A stretch of DNA of 64,000 nt from Actinacidiphila glaucinigra. GTDB taxonomy: Bacteria > Actinomycetota > Actinomycetes > Streptomycetales > Streptomycetaceae. The stretch is from NCBI RefSeq assembly GCF_900188405.1, contig NZ_FZOF01000032.1, forward strand, positions 35,787-99,786, given 5' to 3'. Below are positions 9,162 to 16,899 of this stretch, in pieces; within the stretch, counting starts at the first letter, position 1; each line of letters opens with the position of its first letter. The position numbers and the translations under genes are program-made. The notes beneath the pieces were generated by a model, which ran no database searches, was not told where the DNA came from, and saw nothing but the letters and a program-made list of their open reading frames with translations.

Positions 9162-9488
9162 ATGCCAGCAGGGTCGAACCGCAAGCGTGAGCGGCAGTAC
9201 GAGCACATCAAGGAGAGCGCCAAGGAGCGCGGGGAGAGCGAGAAGCGGGCCGAGGAGACCGCCGCCCGCACCGTCAACAAGGAACGCGCCCGCGCCGGCG
9301 AGTCGAAGACCGCCAGCCGCAGCTCCCTCGAGGACATGTCCTCGGGCAGGCGCGGCGGGCAGCGCTCCGGCAAGGGCTCGCAGGGACCCACCTACGACCA
9401 GCTCTACGCCGAGGCGAAGCGCCGCAACGTCGACGGCCGCTCCCACATGAACAAGGCCGAACTCCGACGCGCCCTCGGCGGCAGCTGA
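9162..9488 (+). CDS. Small basic protein annotated in relatives as plasmid stabilisation protein
   Basis: A 108-residue, highly charged and probably partly disordered protein. Its C-terminal 40 residues (YDQLYAEAKRRNVDGRSHMNKAELRRAL) resemble the Rho N-terminal/SAP-like helix-extended-loop-helix fold that binds nucleic acid or protein. The GGTGA element five bases before ATG 9162 favours this start over GTG 9153. Homologues with this MPAGSNRKRERQYEHIK-like opening are common in Streptomyces and named as plasmid stabilisation proteins, a label with little experimental support. Confidence 0.75.
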   Translation: MPAGSNRKRERQYEHIKESAKERGESEKRAEETAARTVNKERARAGESKTASRSSLEDMSSGRRGGQRSGKGSQGPTYDQLYAEAKRRNVDGRSHMNKAELRRALGGS

Positions 9489-9518
9489 CCGCACGCGGGC
9501 CGACCAGTGGAGGACATC

Positions 9519-9674
9519 ATGGTCATCCTCGGCATCATCCTTCTGATCATCGGCTTCCTCGCCGGGATCTCGATCCTCTGGACCATCGGACTCATCCTGG
9601 TCGTCATCGGCCTCGTGCTCTGGGTGCTGGGCGCCGTGGGGCACTCGGTCGGCGGACGACGGCACTACTGGTAG
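9519..9674 (+). CDS. Small hydrophobic protein, DUF6131-like
   Basis: A 51-residue protein that is nearly all membrane: two hydrophobic runs (about residues 2-19 and 22-40) separated by a short turn, ending in GGRRHYW. The ribosome site GGAGGA lies five bases before ATG 9519. Such mini-membrane proteins recur beside stress genes in Streptomyces; their function is unknown. A second protein of the same style is at 10775-10942. Confidence 0.75.
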   Translation: MVILGIILLIIGFLAGISILWTIGLILVVIGLVLWVLGAVGHSVGGRRHYW

Positions 9675-9812
9675 GCGGCGCGCAGGTCCGCCCTCGGATG
9701 CCGCCGGCGACTCCGCCGCCACAGGCGAGCGGACCGCGAGGTTCCGTTTCCAGCGACCGTACGCGGGAAGTCACAGAGGAGATGCGCTGACCGCGTTCCA
9801 GGGAGGTGTGCC

Positions 9813-10043
9813 GTGAGTACGACACCCGCCGGCAACCGTTCCGCCCCGTACAGCGGCACCGAACACAAGGTGCCGCCCACCGAGACGCCCCCGGGGGAGA
9901 GCAGCACCACGGAGGGGATCTCCGTCCCCGAGCGGCCGGAACTCCGCAAGGCGTGGGGTTTCGCTCCGCTGGTGCTCATCCTCGGCGTCGTCGCGGTCTT
10001 CCTCGCCGGCGTGATCGCCATGATCGTCGCCTTGTCCTCGTAG
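9813..10043 (+). CDS. Small single-pass membrane protein, DUF6480-like
   Basis: A 76-residue protein with a 45-residue polar N-terminal tail rich in Pro, Thr and Glu (including TPPGESSTTEG) and one C-terminal membrane segment (about 50-73). This tail-anchored arrangement and the PPGE motif match the DUF6480 proteins of Streptomyces as I remember them. GTG at 9813 follows GGGAGGT. A hairpin at 10058-10090 ends the transcript. Function unknown. Confidence 0.7.
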   Translation: MSTTPAGNRSAPYSGTEHKVPPTETPPGESSTTEGISVPERPELRKAWGFAPLVLILGVVAVFLAGVIAMIVALSS

Positions 10044-10057
10044 ACGTGCGGCGATCG

Positions 10058-10090
10058 GGCGTCCGCCGGCCCGGGCGGTTCCCGGACGCC
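10058..10090 (+). terminator. Hairpin terminator
   Basis: An 8-bp stem (10058-10065 with 10083-10090) whose loop is itself GC-rich lies 15 bases after the stop at 10043; a further inverted repeat follows to about 10110. Confidence 0.5.
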
Positions 10091-10261
10091 GGGAGGGGGG
10101 CCCGGCGCCCGGCGCATTCACCCACCGTGCGGCTGCCTCACCGCAGAATCCGGTTGCCCCCGTTCGGAGGTTCCACACCCGGACGGGGGCCGATTTCCGC
10201 GCGCCCGAACTGGAGGGGCCGCGTGGCGAGTGGGGATCCCGGTGTGAAATGATCTTGGTTC

Positions 10262-10702
10262 GTGGCTCGTGGAGATCTGACGGACGAGCAGTGGGCCGTG
10301 CTGGAGCCCTTGCTGCCCGTGCGCAAGAAGGCCGGTCGCCCGGCGGTCTGGACCCGGCGGCAGTTGATCGACGGCATACGGTTCCGGGTCCGGACCGGTG
10401 TGCCCTGGCGGGACGTGCCCGAGCAGTACGGGTCGTGGGGCCGGGTGTACGAGCTGTTTCGCCGCTGGCAGCGGGACGGCACCTGGCAGCGGGTCTTCAC
10501 GCAACTCCAGGCCCGGGCGGATGCGAAGGACCTGATCGGCTGGGATCTCGACGTCGACGCCTCCGCCACCGTCCACCGCACCCGCCGGCGGGCCGAGGGG
10601 CGGCGCTGCCCGGCGCCCGCCCGCACGACGCCGCCGACGTCGAAGCCCGACGTGCTCGTGACCTTCGAGGCTGCATCCGGCAGCACGCTCACCGTCCGGT
10701 GA
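10262..10702 (+). pseudogene. IS5-family transposase, 5' remnant
   Basis: The N-terminal 95 residues match the DUF4096-type head of IS5-family transposases: LTDEQWAVLEPLLP, GRPAVWTRRQLIDGIRFRVRTGVPWRDVP and YELFRRWQRDGTWQRV. After WDLDVDASATVHR the sequence becomes low-complexity Arg/Pro/Thr and no catalytic DDE half or second reading frame follows, so only the 5' part of the element survives. No intact terminal inverted repeats were found. It is a relic of past insertion between two gene groups. Confidence 0.8.
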
Positions 10703-10717
10703 TCTCCGACGACGAAC

Positions 10718-10750
10718 GGGGTGCCAGCCGCGAATCGCGGCCGGCACCCC
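10718..10750 (-). terminator. Hairpin terminator
   Basis: An inverted repeat, GGGGTGCC at 10718-10725 pairing with 10743-10750 plus an inner CCGCG/CGCGG stem, lies 25 bases past the end of the minus-strand gene at 10775-10942. Confidence 0.65.
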
Positions 10751-10774
10751 GGCGTGCTGCGAGCGAACGTCAGG

Positions 10775-10942
10775 TCACCATCGGTACCAGCGGCGGCGTC
10801 CGCCGCCCTCGGCGGCCCGGAACACGAAGCCGAGCAGCCACACCACCAGGACGATCACCGCGATCCACCACAGGGCCTTGAGGGCGAATCCCGCCCCGAA
10901 GAGGATCAGGGCCAGCAGCAGGACGACCAGCAAAGGAACCAT
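10775..10942 (-). CDS. Small hydrophobic membrane protein
   Basis: A 55-residue protein with two hydrophobic stretches (about 2-18 and 24-42) and a basic, Trp-rich C-terminus (GGGRRRWYRW). A perfect ribosome site, AGGAGG, lies nine bases before the ATG at 10942, giving strong support despite the small size. It resembles the 51-residue protein at 9519-9674 in architecture. Function unknown; a terminator follows. Confidence 0.75.
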   Translation of the reverse strand: MVPLLVVLLLALILFGAGFALKALWWIAVIVLVVWLLGFVFRAAEGGGRRRWYRW

Positions 10943-11050
10943 GTCTACAACCTCCTGACCCCGCGTGTGCCCCGGGTCCGCGTCACCATGCACCGTGCCG
11001 CGGGGGCGACGGCCCGGAGGGCTGTCGGACCGGGGTGGCATGATCCGCCC

Positions 11051-12190
11051 ATGAGCCTGACCACGCGGCAACTCGCCCTCGCCACCCTGGACCGTCAGCT
11101 CCTGCTCGAACGCCGGAGCCTGGACGTGGCCGAGGCCGTCCGTCAGGTCTGCGCTCTGCAGGCGCAGGCCCCGGCCTCCCCGTACCTGGCGCTGTGGAAC
11201 CGCGTGCGGGACTTCGCCCCGGAGGACCTGGACGCGGCGTTCGCGGACCGCCGCATAGTCAAGGCGACCTTGATGCGGATCACGCTGCACGCCGTCCACG
11301 CCGAGGACCATGCCGCACACCATGCCGCGATGGTGCGCACGCTGCGGGGGTCCCGGCTGTACGACCGCCGCTACAGCTCGACCGGTCTGGACCCCTCCGA
11401 CGCCGACGCGATCCTCCCCGAACTCGCGGGCTTCCTCGCCCGGCCCCGCATAGGCGCCGAGGTCGAGAACGAGGTCACGGCACGGTTCGGCGAGCACGCG
11501 CACCGGGTGTGGTGGGCGCTGCGCACCTACGCCCCGATGCACCATGTGCCGGCCGGCGGCCCCTGGTCGTTCACCCAGCCGAACACCTACCGCGCCGCCG
11601 AGGCGGTCCCCGCACCGACGCCGGAGGAGGCGGACGCCGGCGTGCGGCAGCTGCTGCTGTCGTACCTGCGCGCCTTCGGGCCCGGCTCCACCCAGGACTT
11701 CGCACGCTTCACGCTGCTGCAGCGCTCCGTCGTCACCGAGGCGCTGCAGGGGCTCGGCGACCAGGTGGTGCGGGTGGCGGGCCCCGGCCGCGCCCCGCTG
11801 TACGACCTCGTGGGCGCCACCGTCCCGGAGGAGGACACACCGGCGCCGCCGAGGCTGCTCCCGATGTGGGACAGCATCCTGTTCGCCCACACCGGCGCCG
11901 GCCGGGTCGTCCCCGAGGAATACCGGCCGGCTGTCGTCCGGCGGAACGGGGACACGCTGCCCTGCCTGCTCGTCGACGGGCAGGTCGCCGGGGTGTGGCG
12001 GGCGGTGGACGGCGGAGTGGAGATGACCGCCTTCCGCAAGCTCGGCAAAGCGGCCTGGGAAGGCCTGGCCGAGGAGGCGGCCAAGCTTTGGGCGCTGCTC
12101 GCCGACCGTGATCCGGCCGTCTACCGGCGCTACGGACACTGGTGGGACAAGGGGCTCCCCGGCGTCGAGAGCCGCTTCGTCAAGGACTGA
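11051..12190 (+). CDS. Winged-helix protein of the AlkZ/YcaQ (HTH_42) family
   Basis: A 379-residue protein of the family that includes the DNA glycosylase AlkZ of Streptomyces, which unhooks interstrand crosslinks. The catalytic Gln-x-Gln motif is seen at residues 37-39 (within CALQAQ), where AlkZ has it. Tandem winged-helix repeats and the C-terminal LPMWDSILFAH block are also present. It may therefore be a base-excision glycosylase for alkylated or crosslinked DNA; AlkZ itself is tied to azinomycin resistance and no biosynthetic cluster is seen here. ATG 11051 starts directly on the conserved fold. Confidence 0.85.
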   Translation: MSLTTRQLALATLDRQLLLERRSLDVAEAVRQVCALQAQAPASPYLALWNRVRDFAPEDLDAAFADRRIVKATLMRITLHAVHAEDHAAHHAAMVRTLRGSRLYDRRYSSTGLDPSDADAILPELAGFLARPRIGAEVENEVTARFGEHAHRVWWALRTYAPMHHVPAGGPWSFTQPNTYRAAEAVPAPTPEEADAGVRQLLLSYLRAFGPGSTQDFARFTLLQRSVVTEALQGLGDQVVRVAGPGRAPLYDLVGATVPEEDTPAPPRLLPMWDSILFAHTGAGRVVPEEYRPAVVRRNGDTLPCLLVDGQVAGVWRAVDGGVEMTAFRKLGKAAWEGLAEEAAKLWALLADRDPAVYRRYGHWWDKGLPGVESRFVKD

Positions 12191-12382
12191 CCGCGGAGCC
12201 GCGACTGGGCGTTGGCCGTTACGGCTTCCGCCGCGCTGCGCCCCACGGGTCACAGGACCCACTTCGGCCCCACGCGCCGTGTTCGGGCCACGTGTCCATG
12301 GCCACGATCATTCGCATCTATGCTCGGCCTTACAGGGCATTACGCCCCAGCACCCTCCCGGAGACATGGAGGAGGCCCACTC

Positions 12383-12550
12383 ATGGGACAGCCGGAGAAG
12401 GAGACCCGCGAGGAGCCGGAACGGGAGCCGGGAGAAGACGGCACGCGGGAATCAGGCACGCGCTCCGGGGGTGAAGAGCAATCGGACTCGGAGCAGACGA
12501 AGATCCCGCCGCACGAGAAGCGACGGGGAACCGGCCTGGAAGACTTCTAG
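12383..12550 (+). CDS. Small acidic hydrophilic protein
   Basis: A 55-residue, extremely charged protein (Glu, Arg, Lys, Gly, Asp) without hydrophobic core, so probably disordered. A strong GGAGGAGG ribosome site eight bases before ATG 12383 and a terminator just after its stop support it as a real gene. No family recognised. Confidence 0.6.
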   Translation: MGQPEKETREEPEREPGEDGTRESGTRSGGEEQSDSEQTKIPPHEKRRGTGLEDF

Positions 12551-12561
12551 GTCGCCGTGCC

Positions 12562-12616
12562 GCCGGCGTCGACGCCGGCGAGCGGGGCGCCGCCCGCAGT
12601 ACGGAGGGCGCCCCGC
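12562..12616. terminator. Bidirectional terminator, two hairpins
   Basis: An 18-base perfect palindrome (12562-12579) and a 10-bp stem (12582-12591 with 12607-12616) sit between the convergent genes ending at 12550 and 12622. Confidence 0.7.
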
Positions 12617-12621
12617 CGGAC

Positions 12622-13095
12622 TCAGGTCGACAGGAGGCGGTTGAAGAAGGAGCGGTAGCGCCGGAGCGCCGTACGCAGCTCTTCGGTGTTCACCTCTTCG
12701 CCGCGGGTCCACTGGCCCTCCAGGCCCTGCTTGTGCTGGGCGAAGGTCGACGCCAGCTTCTGCATGACGTCGGCGACCAACTCGTCGGCGGCGTGCACGG
12801 CATCGCGCGGGTCGTCGACGAACTCGCTCTGGATCTGCTGCCAGCGGGTGCGGAAGTTCTCCTCGTCCGCGGAGTTCAGCAGCTGCGGGGCCTCGTCCGC
12901 GGCGTTGTCCCGGGTGGGGGCGCCGACCGCGTCGTCCGGCGGCGGTTCGCCCCGCGCCCCGGTGCTCTCGCCGGGGTACTCCGGTGCCCTGGAGGCCGCC
13001 CCGGGGCGGTCCTGCGGGGGGCCGGGAGGCGCGTGGGTCTCTGCGAGGTCTTCGGTGGCCAGACCGCTTCCGCGGGAGACACGCTCGCGTTCCAT
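12622..13095 (-). CDS. Hypothetical protein with shared helical module
   Basis: A 157-residue protein: a disordered Pro/Gly/Asp-rich N-terminal half, then a helical C-terminal module (about 80-157) with RTRWQQIQSEFVDDPRDAVHAADELVADVM and a final ELRTALRRYRSFFNRLL. The same module forms the soluble part of the next gene (13150-13707), so the two are paralogues. This module is common beside stress-regulated genes in actinomycetes, but its role is unknown. It is downstream of 13150-13707 on the same strand with a 54-base gap, probably one operon. Confidence 0.75.
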   Translation of the reverse strand: MERERVSRGSGLATEDLAETHAPPGPPQDRPGAASRAPEYPGESTGARGEPPPDDAVGAPTRDNAADEAPQLLNSADEENFRTRWQQIQSEFVDDPRDAVHAADELVADVMQKLASTFAQHKQGLEGQWTRGEEVNTEELRTALRRYRSFFNRLLST

Positions 13096-13149
13096 CGTTT
13101 CTCCGCCTTTCCGGGTGGGTGTTCCGGGTTCCGCGTCCCGGGCGCTTCG

Positions 13150-13707
13150 TCAGGCCCGGGCGTGGCGCCGCCCGCCGCCGTCGGTGAGCAGCTCGTCGAA
13201 CAGGGCGCGGTAGTGGACCATCGCGCCGCGCAGCTGTTCAGTGGTGGCCTCGTGCCGGGTGCTGAGGTCGTTGACCTCGTGCGCCGCCCGGTAGTGGTCC
13301 AGGGTTCGGCCGTGCTCCACCGACAGGTCCTTGACCTGCTGGTCGAAGTCGTCGGTCGGGTAGCCGCGGTCGTGCATCAGGGAGACCACGAGGCTGTCGG
13401 CGTCGTGGACGGCGTCCTCGGGCCGGTCGACGAACTCCTCCTGGACGCTGGTCCACTCCCGCGCGTAGCGGTCACGGGCACCGCTCGGCAGCGGCTTGAT
13501 GTCCAGCGAGTCGTGACGCTTGGTGCGTGCGGCGAGGTCGCGCTCGGCATCCATGCGGCTGTCGGCCCCTTCGACCGTCCGGTCGTACTCCGGGCCGAAG
13601 CGGTCCTTCAGGCGCTGGTGCCGGATGAAAAGGGTGGACGCGACCGCGATCAGGGCGAGAACCACCACCACGGGGATGATGATCGCCAGAAGTGTCCCTG
13701 TTGACAT
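13150..13707 (-). CDS. Membrane-anchored paralogue with the same helical module
   Basis: A 185-residue protein beginning with one membrane helix (about 5-27) followed by a cytoplasmic-type helical domain. The segment YAREWTSVQEEFVDRPEDAVHDAD and the C-terminal QLRGAMVHYRALFDELL match the module of the neighbouring soluble protein at 12622-13095. One membrane-bound and one soluble copy in a single operon suggests they pair, possibly through these helices, but this is inference. ATG 13707 is the first codon before the membrane helix. Confidence 0.75.
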   Translation of the reverse strand: MSTGTLLAIIIPVVVVLALIAVASTLFIRHQRLKDRFGPEYDRTVEGADSRMDAERDLAARTKRHDSLDIKPLPSGARDRYAREWTSVQEEFVDRPEDAVHDADSLVVSLMHDRGYPTDDFDQQVKDLSVEHGRTLDHYRAAHEVNDLSTRHEATTEQLRGAMVHYRALFDELLTDGGGRRHARA

Positions 13708-13820
13708 GGGGTCGACTCCCTAGCACTCACGGGAAACCCCCCTCGTGGCGACGCCTGCCCCGGGCCATGTCTCCGAAACGCCACTTCTGCGGGTATTCGT
13801 CACGTGACCGCGTCGGCCGT

Positions 13821-14297
13821 TCAGGACCTGCCGCGCTCCGCGCGCAGGTGCTCGACGACCGGGGTGAGGGCGTTGCGCAGGGCCGTCTGGTCCTCGGCGG
13901 GGAGCAGGTCGATGAAGTGCTCCCGTACGGCGGCGACGTGGTGCGGGGCGACCTTGCGCATGGTCTCCCAGCCGTCCTCGGTCAGGACGGCGAACAGCCC
14001 GCGCCGGTCGGACTCGCAGTTCTCGCGGCGGACCAGGCCGGTCTTCTCCATGCGGCTGATCTGGTGCGAGAGGCGGCTCTTGGACTGGAGGGTGGCGCGG
14101 GCGAGGTCGCTCATCCGCATGCGGTGGCGGGGCGACTCCGAGAGGTTCACCAGGATCTCGTAGTCGTTGATGGTGAGGTCGAACGGCTCCAGATCGCGTC
14201 CGAGTTGGTTGAGCAGCAGCGTGCCGACGTCCACATAGGTGCGCCAGGCCCGCTGCTCGTCAGTGGTCAGCCATTCGTCGCTCTTGCCCTTCTCCAT
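13821..14297 (-). CDS. MarR-family transcriptional regulator
   Basis: A 158-residue winged-helix regulator. The recognition region MSDLARATLQSKSRLSHQISRMEKTGLVRRENCESDRRGLFAVLT is typical of MarR proteins, with the conserved Asp-Arg-Arg-Gly of the wing. Such proteins usually repress an adjacent gene and respond to phenolic or oxidant ligands; Cys at the RRENCESD loop could sense oxidants. The upstream 60 bases are unusually AT-rich and are the probable operator. The divergent target gene appears lost: only decayed sequence lies upstream. Confidence 0.85.
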   Translation of the reverse strand: MEKGKSDEWLTTDEQRAWRTYVDVGTLLLNQLGRDLEPFDLTINDYEILVNLSESPRHRMRMSDLARATLQSKSRLSHQISRMEKTGLVRRENCESDRRGLFAVLTEDGWETMRKVAPHHVAAVREHFIDLLPAEDQTALRNALTPVVEHLRAERGRS

Positions 14298-14562
14298 TTC
14301 GCCATCATATCCAGCGTGCCAATTCCACTTGAAAGCTGCACATTTTAGCGGTGGGCGCAAGGGGGCGTCACTCAGAAACGCAGCACCCCTCGCTGTGAGT
14401 ACCCGGCGACGCGAACGCGGTGGCACGAAGTGCGGAGGCGGGGAGGCGGACTTCGTGCCGGGCGTCACGGCGGCGTCGTGGGTGGACACGGGTTCTGACG
14501 GACGGGGTCCGACGGGCGTCGATGCCGGAGCCACCTTGCGATCGGGAAACGGGAGAAGTCCG
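14298..14562. other. Intergenic region with AT-rich regulator promoter
   Basis: Bases 14300-14350 are markedly AT-rich for this genome and probably hold the promoter and operator of the MarR gene. The remaining 210 bases show no convincing gene on either strand. Confidence 0.4.
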
Positions 14563-14667
14563 ATGCGCATGGTGCGTGCGGAGGAGGACCTCCTGCCGCT
14601 GGACGCGGAGTCCGGGGAGCCGCGGGCGCTGTCGACGGCGGTGTGTGTCGTCGTCGGCGCGCCGTGA
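14563..14667 (+). CDS. Possible 34-residue peptide
   Basis: ATG 14563 follows a GGGAGAAG ribosome site, and almost all third codon positions are G or C, as in real genes here. The product has an acidic first half and ends in a short hydrophobic stretch. It may equally be the head of a lost gene, as the next 200 bases hold no continuation. No family recognised. Confidence 0.3.
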   Translation: MRMVRAEEDLLPLDAESGEPRALSTAVCVVVGAP

Positions 14668-14864
14668 CCCCACCCCGTCCGGCGGGGTGTTCGAGGCGGA
14701 AGGGCACCGCCGGCGGGCGGGGTTCGCGACGCGGCCGCAGGCGCGGATGGTGGACCTGAACCGGGGGGCGGTGGCGCACCATCTCCCGGCCGGAGGAGCC
14801 CGCGTCGCCCTGCTCGGGCTGGAACCAGGGCATCGCCTGCGTGGGCCCCTCGGGGGAGTGCTCC

Positions 14865-15194
14865 ATGGCGACCTGGCGCAGGATCGTCGAGGTGAACCTC
14901 GTCGGAAGCGCTCTGACCGCCCGGGCCTTCCTCCCGCAGTCGCCGGCCACCCGCGGCTACTACCTGTGGGTCTCCTCGCTCGTGGCGATCGGCGCCGCCA
15001 CGTTGACATACGCCCACTGTGGCTCCAGGTCAGGGGTAGAGGCCTTCACGCACTCCCTGCGCGCCGAGGTGGCCCGCCGCGGCGTCCACGCGGTGCGCAC
15101 AACCTCCTTGCCCGGCCTGGTCGCCTGGCGGGCCCGCCACGCGATGGGCGCCCTGGAACAGCGGGTCGACATCGTCGAGGACGCCGCACGGTGA
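14865..15194 (+). pseudogene. Short-chain dehydrogenase, internal/3' remnant
   Basis: The translation shows RRIVEVNLVGSALTARAFLPQ, YYLWVSSLVAIGAA and GVEAFTHSLRAEVARRGV, the middle third and following helix of an SDR. The N-terminal NAD-binding Rossmann motif is missing, and the usual active site Tyr-x3-Lys is degraded to a Cys-Gly-Ser-Arg segment. It is therefore a decayed gene. The preceding 170 bases (14690-14860) show nothing I can align. Confidence 0.65.
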
Positions 15195-15381
15195 CCCGCG
15201 CGTCCACGAAGCTCGGGCGGCAGGGCCCGGCGCCGCGGCACGGCGGCCTGAGGCATCGGGTCGGCCTGCCGGTGTGGGAGTACGGTGAAGACGGCAAGGA
15301 GCAACGCCCGAGGACAGCCGAGCCGGTCGGGCTTCGGGGAACGGGCGTGCTGGGCGGGCCGCCTGAGACGAGCGAGACACC

Positions 15382-15879
15382 ATGGCCGACTCCGATACCC
15401 CGAACCTTCCCGAACTCCTCCCGGATGAGATCCGGCGAGAAGTGAGGCCCGGCACGGCACTGCTGAGGCTGGAGACGACCCACGACCGCCAGGGCATCCT
15501 CGACGGTGCGTGGTGGCCGCGTTCCCGCGACATCGTCGCGGAGCTTCCCAGCCTGATCACCGAGCTTGTCCGTTATCTGGGCCCCATCTCGCGTGTCGGC
15601 CTGGACGCGAGCGCCTGGGACGAACTCCCCACGCGCCTGACCATCGACGACCGGGTCGTGCACATCGACTCCTTCGCCGTCGGTGACGACACGGTCCTGA
15701 TCACCCGCAGCGAGCGGGACCACTTCTCGCTGCTGGTGGTCCCGCCGCAGACAACCCCCGATGCGGCGCGCGCCGCGATGGCCAAGGCGGTGGAGGCCGG
15801 CAACGTCAGAGGGGCCGAACAGATCCTCATCGACACGGGCACCGATCCGGATCCTCCACGGCGAGTGAAGGGACGATGA
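15382..15879 (+). CDS. DUF5994 family protein
   Basis: A 165-residue soluble protein with the family hallmark LDGAWWPRSRD followed by an ELPSLITELVRYLGPISRVGLD helix region and a LLVVPP strand. The family is widespread in actinomycetes and of unknown function. A second copy lies at 16896-17456 on the opposite strand, where it is coupled to a membrane protein. ATG 15382 has only a weak GAGCGAGA ribosome site. A clear terminator follows. Confidence 0.8.
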   Translation: MADSDTPNLPELLPDEIRREVRPGTALLRLETTHDRQGILDGAWWPRSRDIVAELPSLITELVRYLGPISRVGLDASAWDELPTRLTIDDRVVHIDSFAVGDDTVLITRSERDHFSLLVVPPQTTPDAARAAMAKAVEAGNVRGAEQILIDTGTDPDPPRRVKGR

Positions 15880-15915
15880 CCCACCCCGGGCGCGGGAGCC
15901 CTGCCCGAACGCAAA

Positions 15916-15945
15916 CGGCCCCGGCGCATTCACACGCCAGGGCCG
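15916..15945 (+). terminator. Hairpin terminator
   Basis: Stem 15916-15926 pairs with 15935-15945 with one bulge and an 8-base loop, 37 bases past the DUF5994 stop. Confidence 0.7.
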
Positions 15946-16176
15946 CCCCTTCCAAACCGACGCACGTGAGAGTGCACCAGTTCACTTTCCAGGCTACTGC
16001 TGCCGAAGCGTCGGTGCGGAGACACCCGGGACGACTGCGCCGTAGCGGATCGCCGGGCGGGAAACCCCAACAGGGCCCGGACCGGCGGTCCGTCACCGGT
16101 CGGCCCCGCGATGAAGCCGGGCGGGCCTGGTTCGCCCCCCCCGCGGCCGTCTACGGCCCGGGACGCGGGCCGTAGA
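15946..16176. other. Gap between convergent genes
   Basis: About 230 bases with no convincing coding sequence. A short minus-strand reading frame rich in Cys crosses it and the terminator, but it has no ribosome site. Confidence 0.3.
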
Positions 16177-16899
16177 TCACCCCCAGGCGGTTGCCGGCGG
16201 CCAGTCCGCCCGGCGGGCCCGGGCGGTGCCCGCCCGTTTGCGGATCTCCGCCGCATCACCCGTATCGTCGCGGCTCGCCGACACCGGCCGAGGCGGAATC
16301 TCTCCCTCGTGCGGACGGCCGGTGGGAGACGGGTGGCCCGTGCTCGCTCCGGACTGGAACGACTCCACGGCTCCGGGGGCCCGAGTGGTGTCGACCGTGA
16401 GGTGCAGGCGGGTGCCGCCTTCGGGAGCCGCCGGATAGCTGCGCTGTTCCGTACCCGCGAAGTGCCGCCGAAGCGTTTCAGCGACTTGGCGGGCGGCTTC
16501 GGGGGACGCGGCGACGATGCGGACCTCGGCGAGCGCGGTCCGGGGCGCCGTTCGCACGCTGGGCGCCACGTACGGCGGGCGGTCCGCAACGGTGACCCGA
16601 CGAGGCGAGGCGAGCAGCCGTGCGGGTCGCCGCGCGCTCACGGCCGTCGAACCTGAGGTTCGCATCGGACGACCGCTTTCGCGCCGCGGTTCCTCCGGCA
16701 CCGTCGCGGCCGGTGGGTTCGCCAAGTCGCCCGCGCTTCCTTCCGGGACGGCGACGGTCCGGCGGCGGTACGGAAGGAGATCGCCGTAGTGGAAGGCGGC
16801 GATCCGCTGGTCGTGGCGCTCGTTGAGCGCACGGATCAGGACGGTGCCCACGGCGATCATCGCGAGGAGCACGGCCACGCCGACGAGGATCGTCATCAT
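16177..16899 (-). CDS. Single-pass membrane protein of unknown function
   Basis: A 240-residue protein with one N-terminal membrane helix (about 2-23), a short basic segment, a disordered linker, and a small folded domain near residues 120-175 (EVRIVAASPEAARQVAETLRRHF, then a beta segment TRLHLTVDTT). The tail is Pro/Arg-rich. Its start overlaps the stop of the DUF5994 gene (ATGA), so both are made together, and this protein may anchor or partner the DUF5994 product. No enzyme motif seen. Confidence 0.65.
   Translation of the reverse strand: MMTILVGVAVLLAMIAVGTVLIRALNERHDQRIAAFHYGDLLPYRRRTVAVPEGSAGDLANPPAATVPEEPRRESGRPMRTSGSTAVSARRPARLLASPRRVTVADRPPYVAPSVRTAPRTALAEVRIVAASPEAARQVAETLRRHFAGTEQRSYPAAPEGGTRLHLTVDTTRAPGAVESFQSGASTGHPSPTGRPHEGEIPPRPVSASRDDTGDAAEIRKRAGTARARRADWPPATAWG

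Noticed and set aside
10262..10702. Intact IS5 element
   Set aside because: Only the 5' part of the transposase is recognisable and no terminal inverted repeats were found, so it is a remnant.
15827..16096. Minus-strand frame with several cysteines in the gap after DUF5994
   Set aside because: Runs through a terminator hairpin and lacks a ribosome site; real translation cannot be supported.
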